Shown here: positions 35,972 to 45,081 of the stretch, one piece after another
Layout of the letters: each line of letters begins with the position of its first letter
Numbering within the stretch: position 1 is the stretch's first letter
Assembly: GCF_947036865.1 (NCBI RefSeq)
Contig: NZ_CAMQSF010000004.1
Span: forward strand, 62,001-126,000
Origin: an uncultured Caulobacter sp.
GTDB taxonomy: Bacteria; Pseudomonadota; Alphaproteobacteria; Caulobacterales; Caulobacteraceae
Direction of reading: 5' to 3'
DNA length: 64,000 nucleotides
Made by a program: the position numbers and the translations under genes
The notes under the pieces: generated by a model
What the model saw: only the letters and a program-made list of their open reading frames with translations
What the model was told of the DNA's origin: nothing
The model's database searches: none

Positions 35972-38758
35972 CTAGAAGTTGTAGCGCAGGCCGACGATGA
36001 ACTGACGGCCGCTGTGGGTGTAGACGTTCAGGCGGTTGCTATCGCCGACATATTGGTCGTTGAACTCGTCGGTCAGGTTCACCCCCTCGACGGTCAGCTT
36101 CAGGTTCTCGCGGATGTTCCAGCTGGCCTGCATGTCGACGTTCAGGGTCTCGTTGGTGCCCTGGACGGTGTTGCCGTCGCTGCCCGGAACCTGGGTCAGA
36201 TAGCCGGCGCGATAGGCCAGCGAGCCGCGCACGCTCCACGTCGGGGTCTCGTAGTACAGCGTGGCGTTGGCGGCGTTCTTGGACAGGCCGATCAGGTCGT
36301 TGATCACCACCGGCGCGCCGGCCGCCGACGAGGTCGGATATTCGATCTTGGACGCCACATAGGTGTAGTTGGCGATGACGCCGAAGTGGCTGAGCCAGCC
36401 GGGCAGGAAGGTCAGCGGCTGCTGGACGTTCAGCTCGAAGCCCTTGAGGTTTCCGCCCTTGGTGTTCACCGGCTTGGAGACCTGGAACACCATGTCCGGC
36501 GTCGCCGAGGTGCCGGCGATCAGCGAGTCCGGCAGGCCCAGGGTGTTGTAGACCCGCTGCTCGCTCTGGGTCGCCACGAAGGTGTCGATCTTCTTGTAGA
36601 AGAAGCCGGCGGCGATCATGGCGCCGGTGCGCGGATACCACTCCAGTGACACGTCGATGTTCTTGGAGTGGGTCGGGTTCAGATAGGGGTTGCCGGAGCT
36701 GAAGCTGCGGTTGGCGCCCTGGACCGCGACGTCGCCGCCGGGGGACAGCGACCCGATGCCCGGACGGGCGATGGTCTTGGCGGCGCTGAAGCGGGCCACG
36801 AAGGTGTCGGTGACGTCTGCCGCCAGGTTGAACGACGGCAGGGTCAGGTCGTAGTCGCGTTTGACCTCGACCCGCTGGACCGAGCCGCCGACCGCGGCGT
36901 AGCCGGCGGACTGCTGGCGGGTGTGAACCCGGCGCACGCCCGCGTCGCCCCGGAACGGAACGCCGAACGCCTCGAAGCGATAGTCGGCCTGGACGTAGAG
37001 GCCGGTGTCCTGCTCCTCGACCGCGCCGTACTGACCGCGCGCGGAGCTGTTGTTGGTGCCGGTCAGGGCGTAGATGCCGGTGTTGCTGTAGATGTTCAGC
37101 AGGGCGTCGTACTTGTCGATGTCCGGGACCAGCCAGGCCGTGGCGTTGCCGGTCGGCAGGTTGAGGTTCTTGCCAAAGCCGCTGAACACCTTCGACACCG
37201 AGGCCAGCTGGGCCGGGGTCAGGGTCTGGCTCACCGTCTCGCTGGTGCGGTAGAGGCCGTAGCTGTCGTACTCGAACTTGCGCCAGTCCACGCCGCCCTT
37301 GAGCTTGAGGTTGGCGTTGGCCTCCCACTCGCCATAGACCTTGGCGGTCGAGAACTGGTTCTCGACGAAGGTCGGACGGATGCGCACTTCCGACGTGCCG
37401 TTGATCGCCGACCAATTGGCCGGATCGGTCGGGTCGAAGCCCAGCAGGATCTGCGGCGCGCGGCCCTTGCGGAAGTCGTAGCTGTAGTTCTGGCTGTTGG
37501 CCCGGTCGAAGGTGATGATGGTCGACTTGGGCTGGGTGAAGGTCGAGTCCGCGAAGCCCATCAGAGCGCCGACCTCCAGGCGCGAGCCGAAGTGGCGCTT
37601 GGCCGACAGGGTGGTCTGCTTGAATTCGGTGTTCAGCTCGTCATAGGCCGACTGGGTGCGCAGATCGACGTTGTCCATGCGCGCATAGACCAGGTCGTTG
37701 CCGACCACGACGCCGTCGCGGATGATCGTCTCGGGCTTGCCGGTGGTGGCGCGCGACAGGCCGATGGCCTGCAGCTGGGCTTCCTTCCGCACGCCCGCCA
37801 GATAGGCGTACAGCATGTCGAGATTGATCTCGGTGTCGGAGTCCGGCTTGAACTGGATCGAGCCGGCCAGGCCCGTGCGCCTGTTCTTGATGTCGTAGCT
37901 GACATAGGCCGGGATGCGCGGGGCGAAGATGCCGGTCGCGGCGTTGGTGCTGTTGATCTGGGCGATCGTGTAGCCCGGCACCGTCGAGGCGGCGTTGAAG
38001 CCGCCGTTGCTGCCGCCCACAGCCCAGCGGGTGATGTTGGCGCCTTCTTCCTTCAGATGGCGCTCTTCGTAGGCCGCCGACAGCAGCATGCCCAGCTTGC
38101 CATCGAAGAAGGTGCGGCTGGCCAGGGCCGACAGGCGCGGCGTGGTTTTCTCGGACAGGTCATTGTAGCTGGCGCCGGCCGACAGCACGAGCTGCGGCTT
38201 GCGGCTGTCGAAGGCGCGCGAGGTGTTCAGGTCGACCGTCGCGCCCAGCGAGCCTTCCTCGACATCGGCCGAGGCGGTCTTGCGCACGGCGATGCTGTTG
38301 AAGAGATCCGAGGCGAAGACGTTGAAGTCGAAGCCGCGCCCGCGATTGGTGCCGCCGCTGTTGGCGGTGCCGCCGGTCGTGGAGATCGCCTCCATGCCGT
38401 TGATGCGCACGCGGGTATATTCCGAGCCGAGGCCGCGCACGGTGATCTGGCGGCCCTCGCCATTGATGCGCGAGATCGACACGCCCGGAATGCGCTGCAG
38501 GGACTCGGCCAGGTTCAGGTCGGGGAACTGGGCGATGTCCTCGGCCTTGATCGCGTCGACCACGCCGCTCTCGTTGCGCTTGAGGTTCATCGCGCTCTGC
38601 AGGCTGGCGCGGAAGCCGGTGACGACGACGGCCTCGACGGTGTCCTCGGCCTTCGGCGCGGCGGTCTGCGCGGCCGCGGCCGTGGCCAGGCCCAGCGCCA
38701 GGGTCGAGGCGCTCAGCGCCAGGACGGCGCGCGCGGCGCGTTCGCGGTTGTTGGTCAT
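35972..38758 (-). CDS. TonB-dependent outer-membrane receptor
   Basis: A 928-residue receptor with a signal peptide (ending AAAAQT), TonB-box-like EAVVVTGFR, plug motifs LAESLQRIPGVSI and ITVRGLGSEYTRV, and a barrel ending in GLRYNF, whose terminal Phe is the usual outer-membrane sorting residue. I use the ATG at 38758 after GGGAGGGAAC. It belongs to the large oligosaccharide-type receptors of Caulobacterales and xanthomonads, and contains no cysteines. It is monocistronic with its own terminator and is divergent from the acid-sugar transporter, so its substrate could belong to either module. Confidence 0.92.
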   Translation of the reverse strand: MTNNRERAARAVLALSASTLALGLATAAAAQTAAPKAEDTVEAVVVTGFRASLQSAMNLKRNESGVVDAIKAEDIAQFPDLNLAESLQRIPGVSISRINGEGRQITVRGLGSEYTRVRINGMEAISTTGGTANSGGTNRGRGFDFNVFASDLFNSIAVRKTASADVEEGSLGATVDLNTSRAFDSRKPQLVLSAGASYNDLSEKTTPRLSALASRTFFDGKLGMLLSAAYEERHLKEEGANITRWAVGGSNGGFNAASTVPGYTIAQINSTNAATGIFAPRIPAYVSYDIKNRRTGLAGSIQFKPDSDTEINLDMLYAYLAGVRKEAQLQAIGLSRATTGKPETIIRDGVVVGNDLVYARMDNVDLRTQSAYDELNTEFKQTTLSAKRHFGSRLEVGALMGFADSTFTQPKSTIITFDRANSQNYSYDFRKGRAPQILLGFDPTDPANWSAINGTSEVRIRPTFVENQFSTAKVYGEWEANANLKLKGGVDWRKFEYDSYGLYRTSETVSQTLTPAQLASVSKVFSGFGKNLNLPTGNATAWLVPDIDKYDALLNIYSNTGIYALTGTNNSSARGQYGAVEEQDTGLYVQADYRFEAFGVPFRGDAGVRRVHTRQQSAGYAAVGGSVQRVEVKRDYDLTLPSFNLAADVTDTFVARFSAAKTIARPGIGSLSPGGDVAVQGANRSFSSGNPYLNPTHSKNIDVSLEWYPRTGAMIAAGFFYKKIDTFVATQSEQRVYNTLGLPDSLIAGTSATPDMVFQVSKPVNTKGGNLKGFELNVQQPLTFLPGWLSHFGVIANYTYVASKIEYPTSSAAGAPVVINDLIGLSKNAANATLYYETPTWSVRGSLAYRAGYLTQVPGSDGNTVQGTNETLNVDMQASWNIRENLKLTVEGVNLTDEFNDQYVGDSNRLNVYTHSGRQFIVGLRYNF

Positions 38759-39125
38759 GTTCCCTCCCATGGCCCGCATTCGTCGGGTCTCGTTCGTGGC
38801 GAAGGCGACCGAAGCCCCTTCTTGCTTGGCCTCAAGATAGGAACGGCTTGTTGTCGAGGGCCAATCTCAATCGGGTATGAACCAATGCGCGTTCGGCACG
38901 GATCGGCGCGTAAAGCGCGCCGGAACCACAGAATCGGCGGCGAAAGCGCATGACCTCGGCGGGGGGAGGCGAGGAAGAGACGCCTGTCGATACTAAAACA
39001 GTCGCCATCAATGCCGCCCATGGATCGGTCCATAGGCGAATTGACTTAGACGGCCGGCGTCGACCCCTCTAGCGTCACGGATGACGAACGCCGACGACAG
39101 ATCGGCTCCTTGGGAAGGGAAGCGT
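38759..39125. promoter_or_regulatory. 367-base divergent intergenic region
   Basis: No gene is visible. It must hold promoters for the receptor (minus) and the ACS transporter (plus). ATGGATCGGTCCAT (39020-39033) has 5-base inverted arms and sits just before TTGACT (39041-39046), a possible -35 element for the transporter; no good -10 can be named. No copy of the CTGGTAAG site is present, which suggests separate control from the fucose locus. Confidence 0.4.
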
Positions 39126-40445
39126 ATGACCGACACCACCAGGCGCACGCGGGTGCGGTGGCTGATCATCGCGGTCCTCTTCGTCGTCACCACGATCAAT
39201 TACGCCGATCGAGCGACGTTCTCGATCGCGGGGCAGTCGGCCTCCAAGGCGCTGGGCCTGGACCCGGTGGCCATGGGCTACATCCTGTCGGCCTTCGCCT
39301 GGGCCTATGTGATCGGCCAGGTGCCCGGCGGCGCGCTGCTGGACCGGTTCGGCTCCAAGACGATCTATCTGATCTCGCTGGTGGTCTGGTCGCTGTTCAC
39401 CGCGCTGCAGGGCTTCGCCGGTTTCTTCACCGGACTGATGGCGGCCAGCGTGCTGTTCGCGCTGCGCTTCGCCGTGGGCCTGGGCGAGTCGCCGTCTTTC
39501 CCCGCCAACGCTCGGATCGTGGCGGCCTGGTTCCCTGGCGCCGAGCGCGGCACGGCCTCGGCGATCTTCAACTCGGCCCAGTATTTCTCGCTGGTCGCCT
39601 TCGCGCCGCTGATGGGCTGGCTGGCCCACGTGTTCGGCTGGCGCTCGGTGTTCTGGGTGATGGGCGCGATCGGCCTCGTGGCGGCGGTCGTCTTCGCGCG
39701 GCTGGTGCACAGCCCGACCACCCACCCCTGGATCAACAAGGCCGAGTTCGAGCACATCGAGGCCGGTGGCGGCCTGGTGCGGATGGAGGACGCCTCGGCC
39801 TCCAACGGCGCGGCCTTCACCTGGCCCAATGTCCGCCGGGTGCTGGCCAGCCGCATGCTGCTGGGGATCTATCTCGGCCAATACTGCATCAATGTGCTGA
39901 CCTATTTCTTCGTCACCTGGTTTCCGATCTATCTGGTCAAGGCGCGCGGCATGTCGATCATGCAGGCGGGCTTCACCGCCGCCGCCCCCGCGCTGTGCGG
40001 CTTCGTCGGCGGGGTGTTCGGCGGAGTGATCTCGGACGTGCTGCTCAAGCGCACCGGCTCGCTCGACATCGCCCGCAAGACCCCGCTGCTGCTGGGCATG
40101 CTGCTGGCGACCTGCATCATCGCCTGCGTCTGGATCGAGCAGGAATGGCTGGTGGTGACGGTCATGGCCCTGGCCTTCTTCGGCAAGGGCGTGGCGTCGC
40201 TGGGCTGGGCGGTGGTGTCCGACGTCTCGCCCAAGCAGATGGCGGGCGTCACCGGCGGCGTGTTCAACACCTTCGGCAACATCGCCGGCATCGTGACCCC
40301 GATCGTCATCGGCTACATCGTCAAGGCCACCGGCTCGTTCGACGGAGCCCTGATCTTCGTGGGGGTCCACTGCCTGATCACCATCCTGGCCTATTTCCTG
40401 GTGGTCGGGAAAATCCAGCGCCTGGACCTGGAGGCGGCGGCATGA
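39126..40445 (+). CDS. MFS transporter, anion:cation symporter (hexuronate/aldarate type)
   Basis: A 439-residue, 12-helix inner-membrane carrier. INYADRATFSIA in helix 1 and GxxADRFG-like GALLDRFGSK in the first loop, with FPANARIVAAWFP, are typical of the ExuT/GudP/GarP branch that takes up hexuronates, aldarates or galactonate. The ATG at 39126 follows GGGAAGGGAAG. Its stop overlaps the start of the next gene. With KdgD further along, it fits uptake of an acid sugar that is converted to 5-dehydro-4-deoxyglucarate. Confidence 0.85.
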   Translation: MTDTTRRTRVRWLIIAVLFVVTTINYADRATFSIAGQSASKALGLDPVAMGYILSAFAWAYVIGQVPGGALLDRFGSKTIYLISLVVWSLFTALQGFAGFFTGLMAASVLFALRFAVGLGESPSFPANARIVAAWFPGAERGTASAIFNSAQYFSLVAFAPLMGWLAHVFGWRSVFWVMGAIGLVAAVVFARLVHSPTTHPWINKAEFEHIEAGGGLVRMEDASASNGAAFTWPNVRRVLASRMLLGIYLGQYCINVLTYFFVTWFPIYLVKARGMSIMQAGFTAAAPALCGFVGGVFGGVISDVLLKRTGSLDIARKTPLLLGMLLATCIIACVWIEQEWLVVTVMALAFFGKGVASLGWAVVSDVSPKQMAGVTGGVFNTFGNIAGIVTPIVIGYIVKATGSFDGALIFVGVHCLITILAYFLVVGKIQRLDLEAAA

Positions 40446-42286
40446 CGACGCGACGCTCGATCCTGGCCGGCGCCTCGGCCCTGGTCTTCGCCGCCGCGGC
40501 CCGCCCGGCCGCCGCCGCGCCGGTCGCCGAGATCACGACCCCGATGGCGCCGCCCGACTGGGCGCTGCTGCAACGCGAGCTTCTGAAAGCCAACGAGGAG
40601 GCCTGCCTGGCCTTCTTCGCCCGCTATTTCGACGACCGCGGCTGGCTGCGCGCCGTCGAGCGGTGGGGCGCCAACGACGGCCCCGACGACGCCATCGAGA
40701 ACGTCAACGACTGGCCGACCCTGCACGCCCTGGGCGCCGGCGACCAGATCCTGGCTCTCGCCAAGAAGGCCTTCGACGGCAATGTCGCCCAGTACACGGC
40801 CGCGCGCACCCAGGACGTGCCGTTCGCCCGCGAGGGCATGTACTACCGCGAATTCCCGGTGATGACCGACTGGCAGCACCTGTCCGAGGGGCTGTCGGTC
40901 TTCAACCTGCTGGCCCTGTCGGCCCCCTACGACGCCAAGTACCGCGATCGGGTCAAGCGGTTCTCGGGCTTCTATACGGGCGAGGACAAGTCGGTCGCCA
41001 ACTATGATCCCAAGCTGAGGATCATCCGCAGCATGATCACCGGCAGCCGGGGTCCGATGCTGCGCCGGGCGACGCCGCTGGACTGGGCCGGCGACCGGTT
41101 CGACCCGACCAACTTCTTCATGGAGCACGGCGAGCGGACCTACGAGGAGACGCTGCATCACTATGACGAATACGGCGATGTCGTCGGCGACGCGCCGCTG
41201 AACCTGCAGGCCACCAGCCTAGTCCTCAACGCCTACATGCTGGACCACGAGCCGAAGTATCGCGACTGGATCGTCTCGTATGTCGACGCCTGGATCGCGC
41301 GCGCCAAGGCCAATGGCGGCGTGCTGCCCAGCAAGATCGGCCTGGACGGCAAGATCGGCGGCCCCAAGGGCCAGTGGTGGAGCGGAACCTATGGCTGGGG
41401 CTTCTCGCCGCTGGTTCCGCAGACCGGCAAGCGCGAGGACCGCAACCGCGTGCCGCGCGCCGTGGTCGGCTTCCTCAACGCCTATCTGCTGACCGGCGAC
41501 GACAAGTATCTCGACGTCTGGCGGCGCCAGAACGCGGTGATCAACGCCCAGGCCAGGACGGTCGACGGCAAGCTGGCGACCCCGCGCATGTACGGCCCCA
41601 AGGGCTGGTACGGCTACGCGCCCGGTCCCTATCGGCTGAACGGCCTGGAGATCTGGTACATGTCGATGAAGGCCTCGGACCGGGCCCTGGCGGCCGAGCA
41701 TCCATGGCTGACCTATCTGGACGGCAAGGATCCCGGCTTTCCGGCCAAGGCGCTGCGGGCCGATCTGGAGCGGGTTCGCGCCCGCGCTCAGGCCCAACGC
41801 GACGACAAGACGACGCCGGACACCCGCCTGGCCGACGCGGCCCTGGACATCAATCCGGCCACGGTCACGACCCTCATCCACCTGATGGAGGGCGGCATCC
41901 AGATCGCCCGGCCGCCGTGGTCCTCGACGTCGCCGGCCCAGGGCGGCGCGCCGCATTACGCGCGCCTGCGCTGGTTCGATCCCGCGCGCCGACGGGCCGG
42001 CATTCCGCCCGACGTCGCGGCGCTGGTCGAGAAGCTGACGGACGACGAGACCGTGGTGAACCTGGTCAACACCAACCAGGTCTCGGCCCGTCTGGTGACC
42101 GTGCAGGGCGGCGCCTATGCCGAGCACCAGATCCTGAGCGCGGCGATCGGCGAGGGGGCCGCGGCGCCGGTCGACGCCTCGGCCTACACCGTGCGCCTGG
42201 CGCCGGGGGCGGGGGCGCGGCTGACCCTGAAGATGAAGCGCCACGCCAACGCGCCGACCGTGACCTTCCCGTGGGACAGACCCTGA
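40442..42286 (+). CDS. Uncharacterised secreted protein, helical-toroid-like, acid-sugar module
   Basis: A 614-residue exported protein (TTRRSILAGASALVFA leader). Residues 75-101 carry a G-x-x-D-G-x-D-D then WPxLxxxG pattern, followed by regularly spaced helices rich in Trp and Tyr (MTDWQHLSEG, QWWSGTYGWGF, NGLEIWYMS), as in (alpha/alpha) toroid lyases and hydrolases. A beta-sandwich tail completes it. I cannot name a family. Its translation is coupled to the transporter (ATGA overlap), so its product is probably that carrier's cargo, perhaps a uronic acid. The large protein at 58820-62602 has a similar D-D/WPxL pattern. Confidence 0.6.
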   Translation: MTTRRSILAGASALVFAAAARPAAAAPVAEITTPMAPPDWALLQRELLKANEEACLAFFARYFDDRGWLRAVERWGANDGPDDAIENVNDWPTLHALGAGDQILALAKKAFDGNVAQYTAARTQDVPFAREGMYYREFPVMTDWQHLSEGLSVFNLLALSAPYDAKYRDRVKRFSGFYTGEDKSVANYDPKLRIIRSMITGSRGPMLRRATPLDWAGDRFDPTNFFMEHGERTYEETLHHYDEYGDVVGDAPLNLQATSLVLNAYMLDHEPKYRDWIVSYVDAWIARAKANGGVLPSKIGLDGKIGGPKGQWWSGTYGWGFSPLVPQTGKREDRNRVPRAVVGFLNAYLLTGDDKYLDVWRRQNAVINAQARTVDGKLATPRMYGPKGWYGYAPGPYRLNGLEIWYMSMKASDRALAAEHPWLTYLDGKDPGFPAKALRADLERVRARAQAQRDDKTTPDTRLADAALDINPATVTTLIHLMEGGIQIARPPWSSTSPAQGGAPHYARLRWFDPARRRAGIPPDVAALVEKLTDDETVVNLVNTNQVSARLVTVQGGAYAEHQILSAAIGEGAAAPVDASAYTVRLAPGAGARLTLKMKRHANAPTVTFPWDRP

Positions 42287-42302
42287 CAGCGCATTGGTCC
42301 GT

Positions 42303-42388
42303 CCTCGCCCTTCGACAGGCGCAGGGTGAGGACGACTTTCGAGGCCGTTCAGTAGGAAACCTCACCCTAAGACTGTCGAAGGGCGAGG
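42303..42388. repeat. 86-base nested inverted repeat (REP/MITE-like)
   Basis: Outer arms CCTCGCCCTTCGACAG (42303-42318) and CTGTCGAAGGGCGAGG (42373-42388) are exact reverse complements. Inner arms AGGGTGAGG (42323-42331) and CCTCACCCT (42360-42368) also pair. It lies between convergent genes and may act as a bidirectional stem-loop. The structure matches small non-coding palindromic elements of alphaproteobacteria. Confidence 0.8.
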
Positions 42389-42394
42389 TTACCG

Positions 42395-43960
42395 CTAGGT
42401 CCCTTCCTTCAAGAACGGCGCGACCGAGAACAGCTCGCGTTCCTCCTTGCGGGGATCGTCGACCATGCGGGAGGTCTCGTCGATCACCAGGGTCGGGCGG
42501 CGCGGCGGAACGTACTTCTCCCAGGCCGGGACGGTCGGGCCGTTGGGATCGCCGGTCCGCGCGAAATTGACGAAGGCGTCGCTCATCAGGCCGCTGACCT
42601 TGCGCGCCGCCGCGCTGGTTCCGGTCATCGAGCCCTTGGCGTCCAGCGTGCCGAACACCAGGGCGATGTCGTAGCCGTGATAGGCGCCCATCCTCGGATC
42701 GGTCTGGGCCCCGAAGTCCAGCTGATACATCCAGGCCGGCGCGCCGATCGCCGCCCGCCTTTCGGCCTGGATCAGGTGGCCCGGCCAAGACCGGCCCGCC
42801 GTGGTGGCGGCGAAGAACACGTCCGACGGGCTGTAGTTCGGATAGAGCTGCCGGTAGCGCGCGATGACGCGCTCGGGCGCGACGTCCAGCACCAGCTCCG
42901 GCTCCAGCCTGGCGGGCAACTCGTCCCAGGTCAGGGCGAAGTTCTTGGGATCGCCGCCCAGGAAGGCCTTGGTCTCGTCGTGGGTGTTGCCGATGATCAT
43001 CGGGATATGGCCGCTCTCGCGCGGCGCGTCGGGATAGAAGGGATGGCGCGCCAGAACGCCGTGGTCGACGACCGACCAGAAGACGATCCCGCCCTTGCGC
43101 TCCAGCGGATCGCGCATCTTCAGCGCCTCGACCAGCTGGCCGGCGGGTAGAGTCTTCAGCGCTTCGGTCTGGTCGGGCTTCAGGCCCAGCTTTTCCATGA
43201 AGGCGCGGGCGCGGATCGTGGCGTGGATCGGGCCCATGGCGGTGACGTGCTGGCCGCTCATCGTCGCGACCTTGTGGTAGAGCCCCGCCGCGCGCGGCAT
43301 GGCCATCAGGGTCACGCACTTGGCCCCGCCGCCGGACTGGCCGAAGATCATCACATTGCCGGGGTCGCCGCCGAACGCGGCGATGTTGTCCCGCACCCAT
43401 CGCAGGGCCAGGATCAGGTCGAGATTGCCGACATTGCCGCTGTCGGCCAGCTCCGGCCCGCCCAGCCGCGCCAGATAGGCATAGCCGAAGGCGTTGAGGC
43501 GGTGGTTGACCGTCACCACGACCACGTCCTGGGTCTTGGCCAGCCAGGTCCCGTCATAGAGCGGGCTGGATCCGGAGCCGTTGGCGTGCGCGCCGCCGTG
43601 GACGTAGAACATCACCGGCCGTGGCTTGCCGTCCGCCAGTCCCGGCGTCCAGACATTCAGGAACAGGCAGTCCTCGCTGGTCGGCTCGTCGGCCTTCAAC
43701 TGCGGGCTGGCCGGGCCGTAGGCGAGAGCGTCGACGACGCCCTTCCACGGCTGGGCGGCTTCCGCCGGCTGGAAGCGGCGCGAGGAGGTGTCGGCGCCGT
43801 AGCGCACGCCCTTGAACACCTTGATCCCATCGAGCTCGGCGCCGCGCACCCGACCGGCCAGGGTGCTCGCCACCGGCGCGGCGCGCCCGGCGGCGTTGAC
43901 CCTGGGGCTCGCGGCCAAGGCGGCGGTTCCGGCCAGCACAGCGCGGCGATCGAGGGGCAT
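42395..43960 (-). CDS. Type-B carboxylesterase, secreted
   Basis: A 521-residue carboxylesterase/para-nitrobenzyl-esterase family enzyme with a signal peptide. The family signature EDCLFLNVWTP is near 96-106, the oxyanion loop YVHGGA near 119-124, and the nucleophile is Ser209 in GQSGGG. The acid and histidine would lie in the DETKAF and YHGYDI regions. It probably acts on ester groups of carbohydrate or aromatic substrates. It sits downstream of the LysR and KdgD genes on the same strand (58-base gap), so it may belong to the acid-sugar module. Confidence 0.85.
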   Translation of the reverse strand: MPLDRRAVLAGTAALAASPRVNAAGRAAPVASTLAGRVRGAELDGIKVFKGVRYGADTSSRRFQPAEAAQPWKGVVDALAYGPASPQLKADEPTSEDCLFLNVWTPGLADGKPRPVMFYVHGGAHANGSGSSPLYDGTWLAKTQDVVVVTVNHRLNAFGYAYLARLGGPELADSGNVGNLDLILALRWVRDNIAAFGGDPGNVMIFGQSGGGAKCVTLMAMPRAAGLYHKVATMSGQHVTAMGPIHATIRARAFMEKLGLKPDQTEALKTLPAGQLVEALKMRDPLERKGGIVFWSVVDHGVLARHPFYPDAPRESGHIPMIIGNTHDETKAFLGGDPKNFALTWDELPARLEPELVLDVAPERVIARYRQLYPNYSPSDVFFAATTAGRSWPGHLIQAERRAAIGAPAWMYQLDFGAQTDPRMGAYHGYDIALVFGTLDAKGSMTGTSAAARKVSGLMSDAFVNFARTGDPNGPTVPAWEKYVPPRRPTLVIDETSRMVDDPRKEERELFSVAPFLKEGT

Positions 43961-44018
43961 GGGGTCTCTCCCAGGACTTGTCGTTGGGTCTCGGTCCTCC
44001 GGGGAGAGGCGGCGCGCG

Positions 44019-44927
44019 TCAGCGCTCGCCCGGCTCCGTCGGCGAGGCCTCGGCCAGGCAAAGGTCGATGAAGGTCTGCAGGATCGGGCTCTCGTTGTCC
44101 TTGCGCCAGGCCATGTAGAGCTCGACGGGACGGTGGGGCGTGGTCTCGACGGGACGGAACTGCACGTCGTCGAAGTGCAGGCTGGTGGCCGCCTCGGGCA
44201 CGATCGCCGCGCCCAGGCCGGCGTGCACCAGGGCCAGCATCGAGTGGATTTGGGTGACGTGCTGCACGTAGTTCGGGGCCACGCCGTGGGCGTCGAACAG
44301 GGTCGTCAGCATGTTGTAGAAATAGCCCGCGCCCTCGGGCGAATACATGATCAGGGGCTGGCCGTCGAAATCGGCCAGGGTCAGCGACGCCTTGGAGAGG
44401 CGCGCGTCGCCGGTCGGCAGGGCCGCGACCAGGGGCTCGGACACGACCCGCGCGGTGGCGAACTCCACGCGCTCCATCGGCGGGCGGACCAGGCCGATGT
44501 CGATCCGGCCGGTCAGCAGCGCCTCCACCTGCTCGCGCGTCACCATCTCGCGCAAGGTCAGGTCGGCGTTGGGCAGGCGGGCCTTGGACAGGATCACCAG
44601 CCGGGGCAGGAAGTTGTAGCCGGACGCGGCGGTGAAGCCGATGGCGATCTGGCCGGCCTCGCCGCTGGCGATGCGGCGGGTGGCCAGGGCCGCGCTCTCG
44701 GCCAGGCGCAGGATCCGGCGCGCCTCCAGCAGGAAGGCGCGGCCGGCCGGGGTCAGGCGCACCGAGCGGCTGGTGCGGTCCAGCAGGGTCACGCCCAGGA
44801 TCCGTTCCAGCAGTTGCACCTGCCGGCTCAGCGGGGGCTGGGTCATGTTCAGTCGCTGCGCCGCGCGGCCGAAATGCAGTTCCTCGGCCGTGGCCACGAA
44901 ACAGCGGAGCTGGCTGAGTTCGAACAT
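44019..44927 (-). CDS. LysR-family transcriptional regulator
   Basis: A 302-residue LysR protein. The winged helix occupies residues 1-60 (MFELSQLRCFVATAEELHF, RLNMTQPPLSRQ); the periplasmic-binding-protein-like effector domain follows. The start at 44927 puts the conserved helix at residue 1; an upstream ATG at 45029 would add a non-conserved 34-residue tail. It lies downstream of kdgD on the same strand, 154 bases away. An acid sugar such as glucarate is a reasonable effector guess, not proven. Confidence 0.9.
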   Translation of the reverse strand: MFELSQLRCFVATAEELHFGRAAQRLNMTQPPLSRQVQLLERILGVTLLDRTSRSVRLTPAGRAFLLEARRILRLAESAALATRRIASGEAGQIAIGFTAASGYNFLPRLVILSKARLPNADLTLREMVTREQVEALLTGRIDIGLVRPPMERVEFATARVVSEPLVAALPTGDARLSKASLTLADFDGQPLIMYSPEGAGYFYNMLTTLFDAHGVAPNYVQHVTQIHSMLALVHAGLGAAIVPEAATSLHFDDVQFRPVETTPHRPVELYMAWRKDNESPILQTFIDLCLAEASPTEPGER

Positions 44928-45081
44928 CGGAAAGCGCCCATCGACAACATGCCGGAGGCGTGAAGCTAGACGCTCCTTCGCGCCGCTCGCCAGCGTCTTG
45001 TCGGCGGACAGGGGCGTGAAGGCGTTCATGCGAAGCTCAGCGCGCCCGTCGATGCGTGGAACGCATAGCCGCCGCCGTCGC

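Noticed and set aside
39110..42286. Apparent 1058-residue fusion of a transporter-shadow frame with the secreted protein at 40442
   Set aside because: The upstream part is an out-of-frame reading of the MFS gene; the real protein starts at the ATG at 40442 with a leader sequence.
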